DNA of 64,000 nt from DATEDA01 sp963789885. Lineage in GTDB: Bacteria; Pseudomonadota; Gammaproteobacteria; Burkholderiales; SG8-39. The notes below the pieces were generated by a model. That model saw nothing but the letters and a program-made list of their open reading frames with translations, ran no database searches and was not told the DNA's origin. The stretch covers positions 442,506-506,505 of the forward strand of contig CAWBNB010000050.1 in NCBI GenBank assembly GCA_963789885.1, written 5' to 3'. The translations under genes and the position numbers were made by a program. This document shows, one piece after another, positions 50,750-60,009 of this stretch (position 1 is the first letter of the stretch; each line of letters begins with the position of its first letter).

Positions 50750-51880
50750 TCATGACTGCAGCAGCCCGCGGGCAGCCTGCCGCACGTCGGGCGAGGAGAA
50801 GCGGAAGGCAGCGCGATCCAGCAGGTAGTGGATGAAGCCGGTCGCGAAGCCCAGCGCCGCCAGCGCCGGCACGAAGGGCGAGAAGCGCAGCCACCGCGCC
50901 GCATCGCCGAAGATGCGGTCGGCGTAGGCATATTCGTCGGTGACGGCCTCCACCTCCATCACCGGCAGCAGCAGTGTGGAGACGACGGCGAGCACGAGCA
51001 GCACTGCCCAGCCGCGCCGATTGATGGGCGCGAGCAGCCGCTGCCAGTGCGCACCAGTCGCTTGGGCTCCACCGGAAGCCGCGAGCGAGGCGAGTCCCAT
51101 CGCGGCGCTCCAATGCTGCACGCTCCACAGCACGATGAACAGGAAGGGGTCGCGCGCGAGGAAGGCGAAGAGCACCATGGCCGAGACGCCGAGGACGTAG
51201 GCTACGCGCGGCAGCGATCGGCGCTGCGAGCGCAGTTCGACGCGCAGCATCAGGGCGGTCAGGATCACGACGAAGACGATGCCGCCATCGCGCAGCGTGC
51301 GCGCGAACACGTCCGACCAGCCCGCGCCCAGCAGCGGGTCGATCCAGCGGTCCTGGAAGGCGATCGATCCAGCCAGGGCCTCTGCCAGCACGACGAAACC
51401 GCCGCCCACGACGAGCGCGAACCACCGATCGAGCCGTCGCGCGACCGCGTCCGACGCTCGTCCCGCGCGCGCGCGGTAGAGGCTGAGCAGCCCGAAGTGC
51501 TGCGCGGCAAAATGGTGACTCACCAGCAGGTAGTCCAGGACGGCGAACCAGAGCACGCGCTCGGTCAGCGGCATCGGCAGCACGCTCTCGGGAGCCAGCA
51601 GCAGGGCGAAGCAGGCCACGGCGATGGCCAACGGGGCCACTACGAAGCGCAGCCGCTGCGTGGCGAGCAGCGGGCGGTAGGCCGGGGTCGCGTAGGCCAG
51701 CCAGGCCGACGAGACGCGGTGGCCGAACCACAGCGGCACCGTGAGGGCGAAGAACAGCCCGTCCACTGGGCTGGCGCGCACGTCGTCATGACCCCGCGCC
51801 AGCAGAAGGACCAGGGGGGCCAACCACAGCGCATTCAGGACCCAAACGAGGTCCCAGGCCGGGCTCTTGATCCAGCGCAT
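50750..51880 (-). CDS. Multi-pass membrane protein, unknown
   Basis: A 376-residue protein with about nine hydrophobic segments, starting MRWIKSPAWDLVWVLNALWLAP. A His-rich patch (LLVSHHFAAQHFGLLSLYRA) lies near the middle, and another stretch (IVLWSVQHWSAAMGLASLAASGG) follows. The pattern of His inside membrane segments could bind a metal or heme, but no family is recognised. ATG 51880 is chosen because typical hydrophobic sequence begins there; the frame is open to 52024. It stands alone. Confidence 0.75.
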   Translation of the reverse strand: MRWIKSPAWDLVWVLNALWLAPLVLLLARGHDDVRASPVDGLFFALTVPLWFGHRVSSAWLAYATPAYRPLLATQRLRFVVAPLAIAVACFALLLAPESVLPMPLTERVLWFAVLDYLLVSHHFAAQHFGLLSLYRARAGRASDAVARRLDRWFALVVGGGFVVLAEALAGSIAFQDRWIDPLLGAGWSDVFARTLRDGGIVFVVILTALMLRVELRSQRRSLPRVAYVLGVSAMVLFAFLARDPFLFIVLWSVQHWSAAMGLASLAASGGAQATGAHWQRLLAPINRRGWAVLLVLAVVSTLLLPVMEVEAVTDEYAYADRIFGDAARWLRFSPFVPALAALGFATGFIHYLLDRAAFRFSSPDVRQAARGLLQS

Positions 51881-52158
51881 GGGGTGGAAGGTAGCGCATC
51901 GGCCCGGTTTGATATTTCCCGACCTGTGCATAGGCTCGGGCCGGCGCCAGTGACCGCTTTGGGTCCCGCTATGCGACGGTCGAGCAAAGGTCGCTGATCG
52001 GGCCAAGATCGGACATTCCACCACATCTCGGAATCACCTCATCCGATGAACGAGGCGAATTTCCGCTACTTCGAGCCCGCGCCGCGGCGCAACAAACATG
52101 AGCATTGGCTGGCAGGCGTCTCTTCAGTTCTAATAGCAATTCCAAGGAGGAGAAGCTC

Positions 52159-53373
52159 ATGATCAAGGTCCTTGCTGCTGTCGTTCTTCTCGCATTCACC
52201 GCTGCGCACGCCCAAGACAAGCCTGCGGCCGCACCGCCGCCTTCGTGGAAGCAGGGGATGAAACCGGAACAGAGCGAATCCACGCTGCATCCGTTCGCAA
52301 TCGAAGTGACCGGAAAAGCCGCGAAGGATCTCCCGGTCGACAAGCTCAAGGTGCCGGCCGGCTTCAAAGTGCAAGTGTGGGCGGAGGGTCTCCCGGGAGC
52401 GCGTTCGCTCGCGCTGGGCGACAAAGGGACCGTGTTCGTTGGCACACGACAGCTCAAGGAGGTGTACGCGGTCGTCGACAACGGCGGCAAGCGCGAGGTG
52501 AAGACCTTGTTCAAAGGCCTCGAGTCCCCCAACGGAGTCGTATTCAATAAAGGCACGCTCTACATTGCCGAGCATCACCGCATCACGCGTTACGACGGCG
52601 TCGAGAGCCAACTCGACAATCCGCCCGAAGCCAAGATCGTCGTCGACGGCCTCGACCCGGACAACCAGCCCGGCCACTTCTGGAAATTTCTCGCCATGGG
52701 GCCCGACGGCAAGCTCTATTACAACGTTGGCGCGCCCGGAAACATCGTCATGCCCGGTTACTTCCAGGCGACGATTTCGCGAGTCGATCCCAAGACCGGC
52801 GTCATCGAGACCGTCGCCCAGGGCGTGCGCAACTCGGTGGGCTTCGACTTCAATCCGAAAACCAGGGAGCTTTGGTTCACCAACCACGCCCGCGACTGGC
52901 TGAGCGACGACTTGCCGAACGACACGCTGCATCGGGTCTCCCGCAAAGGCATGAATTTCGGCTATCCGTTCTGCCACCAGGGCGACACACCCGACCCAGA
53001 GTACGGCAAACACCGCTCGTGCAAGGAGTTCGACAAGCCGGCGCTCAAGCTCGGAGCGCACATCGGGCCCATCGGGATGCGCTTCTACACGGGAAAGATG
53101 TTCCCCGCCGAATATCGGAACAACATCTTCATTGCCATGCGCGGCTCCTGGAACCGCACCGTGAAGCAGGGCTACAACGTGATGCGGGTGGTGCTCGACG
53201 AAGGCGGCAAGGTCGTCAAGTACGAGCCGTTCCTGACCGGCTTCCTCGTCGACGAGAAGGCCGATCCGCCGATGTGGGGCCGGCCGAACGACGTCATGGT
53301 CATGCGTGACGGCTCCATGCTCGTCTCGGACGATCAGAACGGAATCATTTACCGGATCAGCTACGCGAAGTGA
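52159..53373 (+). CDS. PQQ-dependent sugar dehydrogenase-like protein
   Basis: A 404-residue periplasmic beta-propeller of the sorbosone/glucose dehydrogenase (GDH-B-like) family, with a signal peptide ending AAHAQ. Motifs are DGLDPDNQPGHFWKFLAMGPDGKLYYNVGAPGN-like (split here by typical blade turns), VAQGVRNSVGFDFNP and ELWFTNHARDWLSDD. AAGGAGGAGAAG precedes the ATG. Its stop overlaps the start of a diheme cytochrome c gene, the likely electron acceptor. Whether PQQ is really bound is inferred from the family. Confidence 0.88.
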   Translation: MIKVLAAVVLLAFTAAHAQDKPAAAPPPSWKQGMKPEQSESTLHPFAIEVTGKAAKDLPVDKLKVPAGFKVQVWAEGLPGARSLALGDKGTVFVGTRQLKEVYAVVDNGGKREVKTLFKGLESPNGVVFNKGTLYIAEHHRITRYDGVESQLDNPPEAKIVVDGLDPDNQPGHFWKFLAMGPDGKLYYNVGAPGNIVMPGYFQATISRVDPKTGVIETVAQGVRNSVGFDFNPKTRELWFTNHARDWLSDDLPNDTLHRVSRKGMNFGYPFCHQGDTPDPEYGKHRSCKEFDKPALKLGAHIGPIGMRFYTGKMFPAEYRNNIFIAMRGSWNRTVKQGYNVMRVVLDEGGKVVKYEPFLTGFLVDEKADPPMWGRPNDVMVMRDGSMLVSDDQNGIIYRISYAK

Positions 53374-53951
53374 GCGCCCGTCGGGCGCTCATGGCGGCGG
53401 CGCTCGCTCTGGCGAGCGCCGTTTCGGCCGCCGATCCCAAGGCAGGCGAGTCCAAGGCGGCGGTGTGTTTCGCATGCCACGGCCAAGGCGGTAACTCGAC
53501 CAATCCCGCCGTGCCGTCGATCGCCGGGCAGCCCGCGCAGTTCATCTCGACGTCGCTCTACATGTTCCGCGAGGGCAACCGCAAGGACTCGCAGATGTCG
53601 CCGATAGCGGCGAATCTTTCCAATACGGAGATGAACGACCTCGCAGCGTACTTCTCGGCACAAAAGCCTGCGCCGTCGGGCCACCGCGCCAGCGCGGACA
53701 ATGCTCAGGCAGGACCGGGTCTGGCTCAGAAGTTCAAATGCACGCAATGCCACGGTGCCAGGATGCTCGGGCAGCAGCACATTCCGCGGCTCGCAGGCCA
53801 GCAGTTCGAATATCTGCGCGCGCAGTTACGCGGCTTCAAGGCCGGCACGCGCATCGATCTCGACGCCAAGATGTCCGAATCGGCGCAGGTTCTTTCCGAC
53901 AAGGACATCGAAATCCTCGTCGATTACCTCGCTGGTCTCGGCACGCAATAG
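53370..53951 (+). CDS. Diheme cytochrome c4-like protein
   Basis: A 193-residue periplasmic cytochrome with a signal peptide (MSARRALMAAALALASAVSA) and two heme sites, CFACH (33-37) and CTQCH (124-128). Distal Met candidates are Met76 and Met166. The two halves are homologous, as in cytochrome c4. It starts at GTG 53370, overlapping the dehydrogenase stop (GTGA), so the pair is translated together and probably passes electrons from the quinoprotein to the respiratory chain. Confidence 0.93.
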   Translation: MSARRALMAAALALASAVSAADPKAGESKAAVCFACHGQGGNSTNPAVPSIAGQPAQFISTSLYMFREGNRKDSQMSPIAANLSNTEMNDLAAYFSAQKPAPSGHRASADNAQAGPGLAQKFKCTQCHGARMLGQQHIPRLAGQQFEYLRAQLRGFKAGTRIDLDAKMSESAQVLSDKDIEILVDYLAGLGTQ

Positions 53952-54079
53952 CGCGCGGATTCAATCCGTGTCGCCGTCCGCGGGGCCGCCCGGTGCGGAG
54001 CTGCCGCCCCCCGCGGTATCTACGGGTGCCTTGCTCTCGGTCTTCGCGCCCTCATCCTTGAGGGAGCGGTCTCTCTCGG

Positions 54080-54214
54080 CACCAGGTCGCCGCTCGACCA
54101 GGCGGAGACTTGGGCGCCGCAGTCGGGAACGAACTCGACCAGGCCTTCGGCCGCGAGGATCCGCAGCGTCTCGCGTATCGGCGTGCGGCTCACACGGCCG
54201 CCGAGTGGCTGCTT
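54080..54214 (-). pseudogene. Remnant of a GntR-family regulator
   Basis: One frame reads LGGRVSRTPIRETLRILAAE then GLVEFVPDCGAQVSAWS, the recognition helix and wing of a FadR/GntR-type HTH domain. No start with ribosome site, no complete HTH before it and no ligand domain after it are present. The surrounding 53952-54374 holds nothing else that I can name except the upstream region of the antiporter gene. It is a decayed gene fragment. Confidence 0.6.
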
Positions 54215-54374
54215 CGCAGAGACGTGACTTTCCGAGGTGGGTCGACTTGAGCCCTTCGGCTGACGGTCGCTGCCCGGCCACAAGGAGTCGTGCAAGCCGG
54301 CCTAGACTCGGCGGAACCGTTCCCGACACGTATGATTCCGCCGGCCGGCAATTCGGCCACGGAAATGGGAATCC

Positions 54375-55586
54375 ATGCATACCATATTCAGCACTACGGA
54401 GACATTCCTGATCGCGATCGGGATCATCTTCACCGTCCCGTATCTGATCTGGCGCTTGGGCAAGACCGACTACTACGCTCCCCTCGTAGTCGTGCAAATC
54501 ATTACCGGAATCTTGCTGGGCCCCGGCATCCTGGGAAGAATCTTTCCGGACTACTACGCCTTCGTCTTTACCCAGCCAGTGGTCCAATCGTTGAACGGCA
54601 TCGCGTGGTGGGCGGTGATGATTTTCGTCTGGATCGCCGGCATCGAGCTGGACCTGAAGAAGGCCTGGGCACATCGCCGGGAGAGCACCATCACCGCCGG
54701 GCTCGCCCTCGCCACGCCGCTGGTGTTGGGCAGCATCGCGGCGGCGGGCATGTTGATGCACGACGGCTGGGTCGGTCCCAAGGCGATGGTCTGGCAATTC
54801 GTCCTCGGCGTGGGCATGGCCTGTGCCGTCACCGCGCTTCCCATCCTGATTCTGCTCATGGAGAAGCTGGCGATCCTGCGGCAAGCCATCGGGCAGCGCA
54901 TCCTGCGCTATGCGAGCCTGGATGACATCGCCATCTGGGGCGTGGTGGCCCTGATCCTGATGGACTGGCAGCGGGTGAGCATGCAGGGCGCGTTTCTGCT
55001 CGCCTTCGCAGTTTGCAGTTACGGATTCCGCAAACTGATGGTGCAACTGCCGGAGAGGGACCGCTGGTATGTGGGTCTGATCTGGCTCGCTGTGTGCGCC
55101 TTCGGCGCAGATTGGTCCGGGCTGCATTTCATGGTCGGGGCGTTCCTCGCGGGAGCCGTCATGGATGGCGATTGGTTCGACCAGAAGCAGATGGACCTGC
55201 TGCGTCACCACGTGCTGTTGGTCGTGATGCCGGTTTTCTTCCTCAGCACGGGTTTGAGGACCAATTGGAGCGTGGGCGGCGAGGCGGTGTTCATCGCCGC
55301 GGCCGTGTTGCTCTTCGCTTCGGTAGCGGGCAAGTTGCTCGGCGTTCAGATGGCAGGGAAGATCCTCAAATGGGAGCCGGGCGAGGCTTCGATCATCGGG
55401 TGGCTGCTGCAGACGAAGGCGCTGATCATGATCATCTTCGCCAACATCCTCCTGGACAAGGGCGTCATCACCAGCGAGACGTTCACGGCACTGCTGCTGA
55501 TGGCCGTTGCGAGCACGATGCTTACGGTGCCCGTGGTGTCTCCGAAGCTGGAGCGCATGAAGGGCATCGTTACCCAGGCCGCCTGA
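54375..55586 (+). CDS. Cation:proton antiporter, CPA2 type
   Basis: A 403-residue membrane protein with about twelve hydrophobic segments of the Kef/NapA class. The conserved LGPGILGRIFPDYY, VWIAGIELDLKKAW, RYASLDDIAIWGVVAL (ion-site Asp pair) and LSTGLRTNW are present. It lacks the cytoplasmic RCK/TrkA-N domain of Kef channels. Codon use and GC are lower than in the bulk of the window, as in the two genes before it. Likely Na+ or K+/H+ exchange. Confidence 0.9.
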   Translation: MHTIFSTTETFLIAIGIIFTVPYLIWRLGKTDYYAPLVVVQIITGILLGPGILGRIFPDYYAFVFTQPVVQSLNGIAWWAVMIFVWIAGIELDLKKAWAHRRESTITAGLALATPLVLGSIAAAGMLMHDGWVGPKAMVWQFVLGVGMACAVTALPILILLMEKLAILRQAIGQRILRYASLDDIAIWGVVALILMDWQRVSMQGAFLLAFAVCSYGFRKLMVQLPERDRWYVGLIWLAVCAFGADWSGLHFMVGAFLAGAVMDGDWFDQKQMDLLRHHVLLVVMPVFFLSTGLRTNWSVGGEAVFIAAAVLLFASVAGKLLGVQMAGKILKWEPGEASIIGWLLQTKALIMIIFANILLDKGVITSETFTALLLMAVASTMLTVPVVSPKLERMKGIVTQAA

Positions 55587-56041
55587 TGGCGCGCTTCGGG
55601 ACGCCAGAGGCACCTCGGACGACGAACTTGGAGTTCGATCGCAGCCTGTCCTTTGCGAACGACCGCGAACGTCTCCTTCGGGTCCGGTTCTGGTCGATCG
55701 TCCCCATTACCTTGTAGAAGAGTCCGAGCGGGCCCGAGAATCGGCACGAGCGGCGCTGCGAAACGGGTATGGCCCCGCGGGGCACGCGGGAAGGTGGTGA
55801 GCGCGGGAAAGGTCAGAGCGTGAGACGGTCGGGACTGTGGCAGGATGGGAAGCTGGTGCCGTCGTGACCCACCTGCCCGCTCCTTCTGCAATTGCCTGGA
55901 CGCTTTGCGTGGCCATGCTTTCGAGGCTTCCGAAAGACATCATGCCCAAACGACTGCTACCGGATCAAAGCTCTCAGCTGGCGAAGACCATCGGTCCGTT
56001 GCTGTGAACCGAGCCTCACCTAAGTCCGCGGCGGGCGGCGC
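55587..56041. other. Intergenic stretch, no gene seen
   Basis: These 455 bases between two converging genes (antiporter and glutamine-synthetase-like) hold only short frames without ribosome sites or family likeness. No clear terminator hairpin with a T run was found. Confidence 0.5.
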
Positions 56042-57541
56042 TCAGAAAAAGTCGAAGTACTCGTTTTGCTCCCACGCCGTCGTCTCGTCCGGTCGGTCCT
56101 CGATGCGCTGCTCTTCGAGCCAGCGCAGGAACCGCCCGGCTTCGTTGCGCTTCAGCTTCAGGAAATAGTCGATGAAGATCCCGCCCAGCTCGCGGCGGAA
56201 GAGGGCGCTCTTGTCGAGCGCGTCGAGCGCATCCATCAGGCTCGTCGGCAGCGGGACGCGATCGACCTGGTAGGGCTCGTCGTCCTGGGGTCCGGGGTCG
56301 CGGTTCGCTGCGATGCCATCGCGCCCCGAGACGAGCTGTGAGGCCATGTACAGGTAAGGGTTCGCGGCGGGCTCGCCGCCACGGTTTTCCATTCGCGTCG
56401 CCGGATCGCCTGGGCCACCGAGCACTCGGATCATCGCGCCCCGGTGATCGTAGCCCCAGCCCGCGCGGTCGGGCGCGAGCGAGTTCGGCTTGAACCGCCG
56501 GTACCCGTTTACCGTCGGCGTCGCGAACGCGGTCGCCGCCGCCGCGTGTGCGAGGAGCCCGCCGAGGAAGGCGCTCCCCAGCGGCGAGAGCCGCCCGGAC
56601 GCGCTCGCGGGCATGAACCGGTTCGCGCCGGTCTTCGCGTCGACGAGCGACTGGTGGAGGTGCCAGCCGCTCGAGTAATAGCCTTTGAGGCCAGGGCGGC
56701 ACATGAAGGTGGCGAAGTAACCCATTCGCCGGCACACCTGCCGCGTCGCGGTCCGGAACAGCACGAGATCGTCGGCCGCCCTCAGCGCACCCTGCGCCGA
56801 GAACGTGCACTCGACCTGTCCCGGCCCCCATTCGTTCTCGACCGACCGCAGCGGCAGGCCGAGCGCCTCGTAGGCGTCTGCGAGCGCCGACAGCATCGGC
56901 TGCATGAGGTCGAAGTTCGACTCGGAGTGGTACGAGTAGCCGGGCTCCGCCGGCCAGGTCGCGATCGGGCGGCCGCGGATGCCCGGAACGCCGATGTGCT
57001 CGTCGGTGAGATGGTCTTCCGCGACGCGGGCGAGATACCACTCGACCTCGAGCCCGACGACGTAGTCGAGACCCGCCGCCTGAAGGCGCTCGAGCTGCTG
57101 GCGCAGGAGGTGGCGCGCGGAGAAGTGATACCGCGCGCCGTCGTTGAAATACTCGTCGCAGAGCACCCACCCGACGCCGGGGGCCCAGGGCAGGACTCGG
57201 AACGTCCCCGGGTCGGGGACGATCGTGATGTTCGGCGAGCCGGTCATCTCGTCGAGGCCCATGCCGCCGCCGCGCGTGAACGAGCTGAACGTGCGGGCGT
57301 TCGCCGAGTCGAGCGTCGTGGTCGCGACGTTGATGTTGTAGCCGGCGGCGAGGGACTCGAGGAACGCGGGGACGGTGAGTGCCTTCGCGCGCGAGTAACC
57401 GTGCGCGTCCGTCCACACCACCCGAATCAGGCGGAGGCCCTCGGTCCGCACGCGGTCCTTGAGCGCCTCGGCTTGTCGGCGCTGGTCGTCGGTCCAGAGC
57501 GCGTGCCGTTGGATGAAGGCCTGGCGGTCCATCGCGCTCAT
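56042..57541 (-). CDS. Glutamine synthetase-like ligase
   Basis: A 499-residue GS-family enzyme. The ATP/metal motifs are VVGLEVEWYL, NEWGPGQVECTFS, GWHLHQSLVD, NGYRRFKPNSLAPDRAGWGYDHRG and MENRGGEPAANPYLYMA. The N-terminal part (VWTDAHGYSRAKALT) is unlike housekeeping GlnA and closer to gamma-glutamyl-amide ligases of catabolic pathways. It is the last of a minus-strand run, 34 bases after the PEP-mutase-like gene. The amine substrate is unknown. Confidence 0.9.
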   Translation of the reverse strand: MSAMDRQAFIQRHALWTDDQRRQAEALKDRVRTEGLRLIRVVWTDAHGYSRAKALTVPAFLESLAAGYNINVATTTLDSANARTFSSFTRGGGMGLDEMTGSPNITIVPDPGTFRVLPWAPGVGWVLCDEYFNDGARYHFSARHLLRQQLERLQAAGLDYVVGLEVEWYLARVAEDHLTDEHIGVPGIRGRPIATWPAEPGYSYHSESNFDLMQPMLSALADAYEALGLPLRSVENEWGPGQVECTFSAQGALRAADDLVLFRTATRQVCRRMGYFATFMCRPGLKGYYSSGWHLHQSLVDAKTGANRFMPASASGRLSPLGSAFLGGLLAHAAAATAFATPTVNGYRRFKPNSLAPDRAGWGYDHRGAMIRVLGGPGDPATRMENRGGEPAANPYLYMASQLVSGRDGIAANRDPGPQDDEPYQVDRVPLPTSLMDALDALDKSALFRRELGGIFIDYFLKLKRNEAGRFLRWLEEQRIEDRPDETTAWEQNEYFDFF

Positions 57542-57575
57542 ATACCACAGGCGTCAGCGCGTGAAGATGCGTGCC

Positions 57576-58400
57576 TCAGTCGCGCATGAATGCGTTCAGC
57601 TCCGGCGTCGCCAGCGAGCGCTCCAGATAGCCGAAGGTCCCCTGGTCCTTGATCTCGCGCGCGGCGGCGAGCAGACCGCTCATCGCCGCGCGATAGAGCG
57701 AGGTCGCGACGCTGATCCGCCGCACGCCGGCCGCGTCGAGCTCGGCGACGGTGAACGACTTGCCCTTGATGCCGGCCATGAAGTTGAACGGCTTCGACAC
57801 CGCGGCGCAGACCGTGCGGACCGACGCGAGATCCGGCAGGCCGGGCGCAAACAGCACGTCCGCGCCGGCCCGCTCGAACGCCTGCAGCCGCCTGATCGTG
57901 TCGTCGAGATCCGGGTTGCCGCGCAGGAAGTTCTCCGCGCGCGCGGTCAACGTGAAGGGGAAGGGGAGCGCCCGCGCGGCCGCAACCGCCGCGGCCACGC
58001 GCTCGGTCGCGTGGCCGACGTCGTACAGCGGCTTCGCCTTGTCGCCGGTCGCGTCCTCGATCGAGCCGCCGACGAGCCCGACCCCGGCGGCGAGGCGGAT
58101 CGTCTCCGCTGCGGTCGCCGGGGCGTCGCCGAAACCCTTCTCGAGGTCGGCCGACACCGGGAGGTCGGTCGCTTCGACGATGGCGCGCGCGTGCGCGAGC
58201 GCCTCGTCGCGGGTGACCCGGCCGTCGCGGCGGCCGAGGACGCCGGCCGAGGCGCCGCTCGAAGTCGCCAGCGCCTGGAAGCCGAGCGCGGCGAGGATGC
58301 GCGCCGAGCCCGCATCCCAGGGGTTCGCGACGACGAACGCGCCGGGCCCTTCGTGCAGCGCCCGGAAGCGCGCGGCCTTCTCGCTCTGCGTGGCGGTCAT
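57576..58400 (-). CDS. Isocitrate lyase/PEP mutase family enzyme
   Basis: A 274-residue single-domain barrel enzyme of the ICL/PEP mutase superfamily. Seen are VANPWDAGSARILAALGFQALATSS near the start, DLPVSADLEKGFGD (metal site) and GSIEDATGDKAKPLYD. The catalytic loop lacks the KKCGH motif of isocitrate lyases, so a 2,3-dimethylmalate lyase-like or oxaloacetate decarboxylase-like role is more likely. It starts 3 bases after the MAPEG gene stop. Confidence 0.9.
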   Translation of the reverse strand: MTATQSEKAARFRALHEGPGAFVVANPWDAGSARILAALGFQALATSSGASAGVLGRRDGRVTRDEALAHARAIVEATDLPVSADLEKGFGDAPATAAETIRLAAGVGLVGGSIEDATGDKAKPLYDVGHATERVAAAVAAARALPFPFTLTARAENFLRGNPDLDDTIRRLQAFERAGADVLFAPGLPDLASVRTVCAAVSKPFNFMAGIKGKSFTVAELDAAGVRRISVATSLYRAAMSGLLAAAREIKDQGTFGYLERSLATPELNAFMRD

Positions 58401-58403
58401 ACG

Positions 58404-58793
58404 TCAGCGGAGCAGCTGCCAGGCGATCGCCGCCTGCGCGAAGAACCCGACCGCGAAGGCGAGCGTGCGGACCCAGGGCACGGCGAACGTGTAAGCCGCG
58501 AGGTGAACGACACGCGCCCAGAAGTACACGATGCAGGCGGTCGCGGTGACGTCGTTGGTGATGTTCGCCGCCTGGGCGGCGAGGACGAGCGTAGCGAAGA
58601 CGACCAGGTTCTCGATCGCGTTCAGGTGCGCCTTCATCATGCGCCGCGCCCACGGCGACTGCGGCTTCGGATTTTCCGGGTAGCCGACCGTGTCCGCTAG
58701 CCCCCACACCGCGATGCGGTCGAGGATGTAGGGCACCCAGAGCAGGCCGGTCAGCACGGTTACCCACGCCAGGTACAGCAGCTCGGTTTTCAT
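58404..58793 (-). CDS. MAPEG family membrane protein
   Basis: A 129-residue protein with four hydrophobic segments and the MAPEG pattern RRMMKAHLNAIENLVVFATLVL in the second helix region, which in eukaryotic relatives carries glutathione-dependent activity. Bacterial members mostly have no assigned function. TTAGGAGGAGACG precedes the ATG. It lies between the enolase-superfamily and PEP-mutase-like genes in one likely operon. Confidence 0.88.
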   Translation of the reverse strand: MKTELLYLAWVTVLTGLLWVPYILDRIAVWGLADTVGYPENPKPQSPWARRMMKAHLNAIENLVVFATLVLAAQAANITNDVTATACIVYFWARVVHLAAYTFAVPWVRTLAFAVGFFAQAAIAWQLLR

Positions 58794-58845
58794 CGTCTCC
58801 TCCTAACGAGTTGTCGAATCACCGCTCCAACTGCGACTGCCAGCT

Positions 58846-59943
58846 TCAACCGATCGCGAACTTCGCGACCGCTTTCTCGTCCCATGCGATGCCCTGACCG
58901 GGCCGGTCCGGCACGATGATCCGGCCGTCCTTTACCGCGAAGGGCTCGGCGAGGATCGGGTTGCCCCAGTCCTGCCACTCGAGCCAGTGCGCGGTGTCGG
59001 TGACGCGCATGAGGTGCGCGGCCACCTCCGGGTAGAGGTGCGTCGACATCGGGATGCCGGCCGCGCCCGCGATCGCCGCCGCGCGCAGCCATCCGCTCAC
59101 TCCGCCGATGCGCATCAGGTCGGGCATGACGTAGTCGCCCGCGCCGGCGAGGATCGCCTGGTACAGCAGGCGCGGACCGTAGAAGTTCTCGCCGAGCTGG
59201 ACCGGGGTCTTCAGCTCGCGCGCGAGCTGCGCGTACCCGGGGATGTTGTCGTACGTCGTGGGCTCCTCGAACCAGTAGAGACCCTGGTCGTCGAGCGCGT
59301 GGCAACGGGCGAGCGCGTCGCCGAGCGACAGGCCTTGGTTGAAGTCGCACATGAGCTTCACCTCGGCGCCGCCGCCCTTGCGCGCGGCGGTGATGGCCGC
59401 CAGATCGTCGGCGAGCCGGTCCCGTCCCAGTCGGAGCTTCAGGCCGGCGAACCCGCCCTCGGCGACGAGCGCCGCCGCCTCGTCCGCGAGCGCCTCCAGC
59501 GGCGTCAGCCACAGCCCGTTGCTGTTGTAGGCCGGCACCGGACCGATCGTCCCGCCGAGGTACGCGGCGAGCGGCAGGTCGGCGGCCTTCGCCGCGGCAT
59601 CCCACGCCGCCATGTCGAGGCCCGACACCGCGATCAGGGACACGCCTTCGCGGCCGACGAGGTGCAGGGAGCCGATTCCCCGGCGATAGCTGTCGAACGG
59701 CGCCACCGGCTGGCCCTTCGCCGCCTCGGCGAGGTCCTCGATCGCCGGGATGATGTAGCGGACCGACTGCCTGAGATAGGGCTCGAGGTAGCTGTGACCG
59801 ACGATGCCCTCGTTGGTGTAGAGGTCGATCAGGATCATCGGCCAGTCCCGGAACAGGCCGACCTTCGAGACGACCGGCCGTTTCAGCGGCACGACCACCG
59901 GCCGCGCGCGAACGCTCTTCAGGGTGAGTGAGACCCGCGCCAT
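58846..59943 (-). CDS. Mandelate racemase-like enolase superfamily enzyme
   Basis: A 365-residue enzyme with the full catalytic set: GLKLRLG (base Lys), MCDFNQG (metal Asp), WFEEPT (metal Glu), LGENFYG (metal Glu) and STHLYPE (His), as in the mandelate racemase subgroup. ATG 59943 (MARVSLTLKSV) is chosen, with GGGAGG just before it. Unlike the first MR-like enzyme of this window (12592-13746), the third metal ligand is normal. The substrate is unknown; it heads the run with MAPEG, PEP-mutase-like and GS-like genes. Confidence 0.92.
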   Translation of the reverse strand: MARVSLTLKSVRARPVVVPLKRPVVSKVGLFRDWPMILIDLYTNEGIVGHSYLEPYLRQSVRYIIPAIEDLAEAAKGQPVAPFDSYRRGIGSLHLVGREGVSLIAVSGLDMAAWDAAAKAADLPLAAYLGGTIGPVPAYNSNGLWLTPLEALADEAAALVAEGGFAGLKLRLGRDRLADDLAAITAARKGGGAEVKLMCDFNQGLSLGDALARCHALDDQGLYWFEEPTTYDNIPGYAQLARELKTPVQLGENFYGPRLLYQAILAGAGDYVMPDLMRIGGVSGWLRAAAIAGAAGIPMSTHLYPEVAAHLMRVTDTAHWLEWQDWGNPILAEPFAVKDGRIIVPDRPGQGIAWDEKAVAKFAIG

Positions 59944-60009
59944 CGACGAACCTCCCGGCGAAACGTCGGCCGCGAGGCGGCGCCTCGCCGTCACCGCGGA
60001 ACTGGAGTG

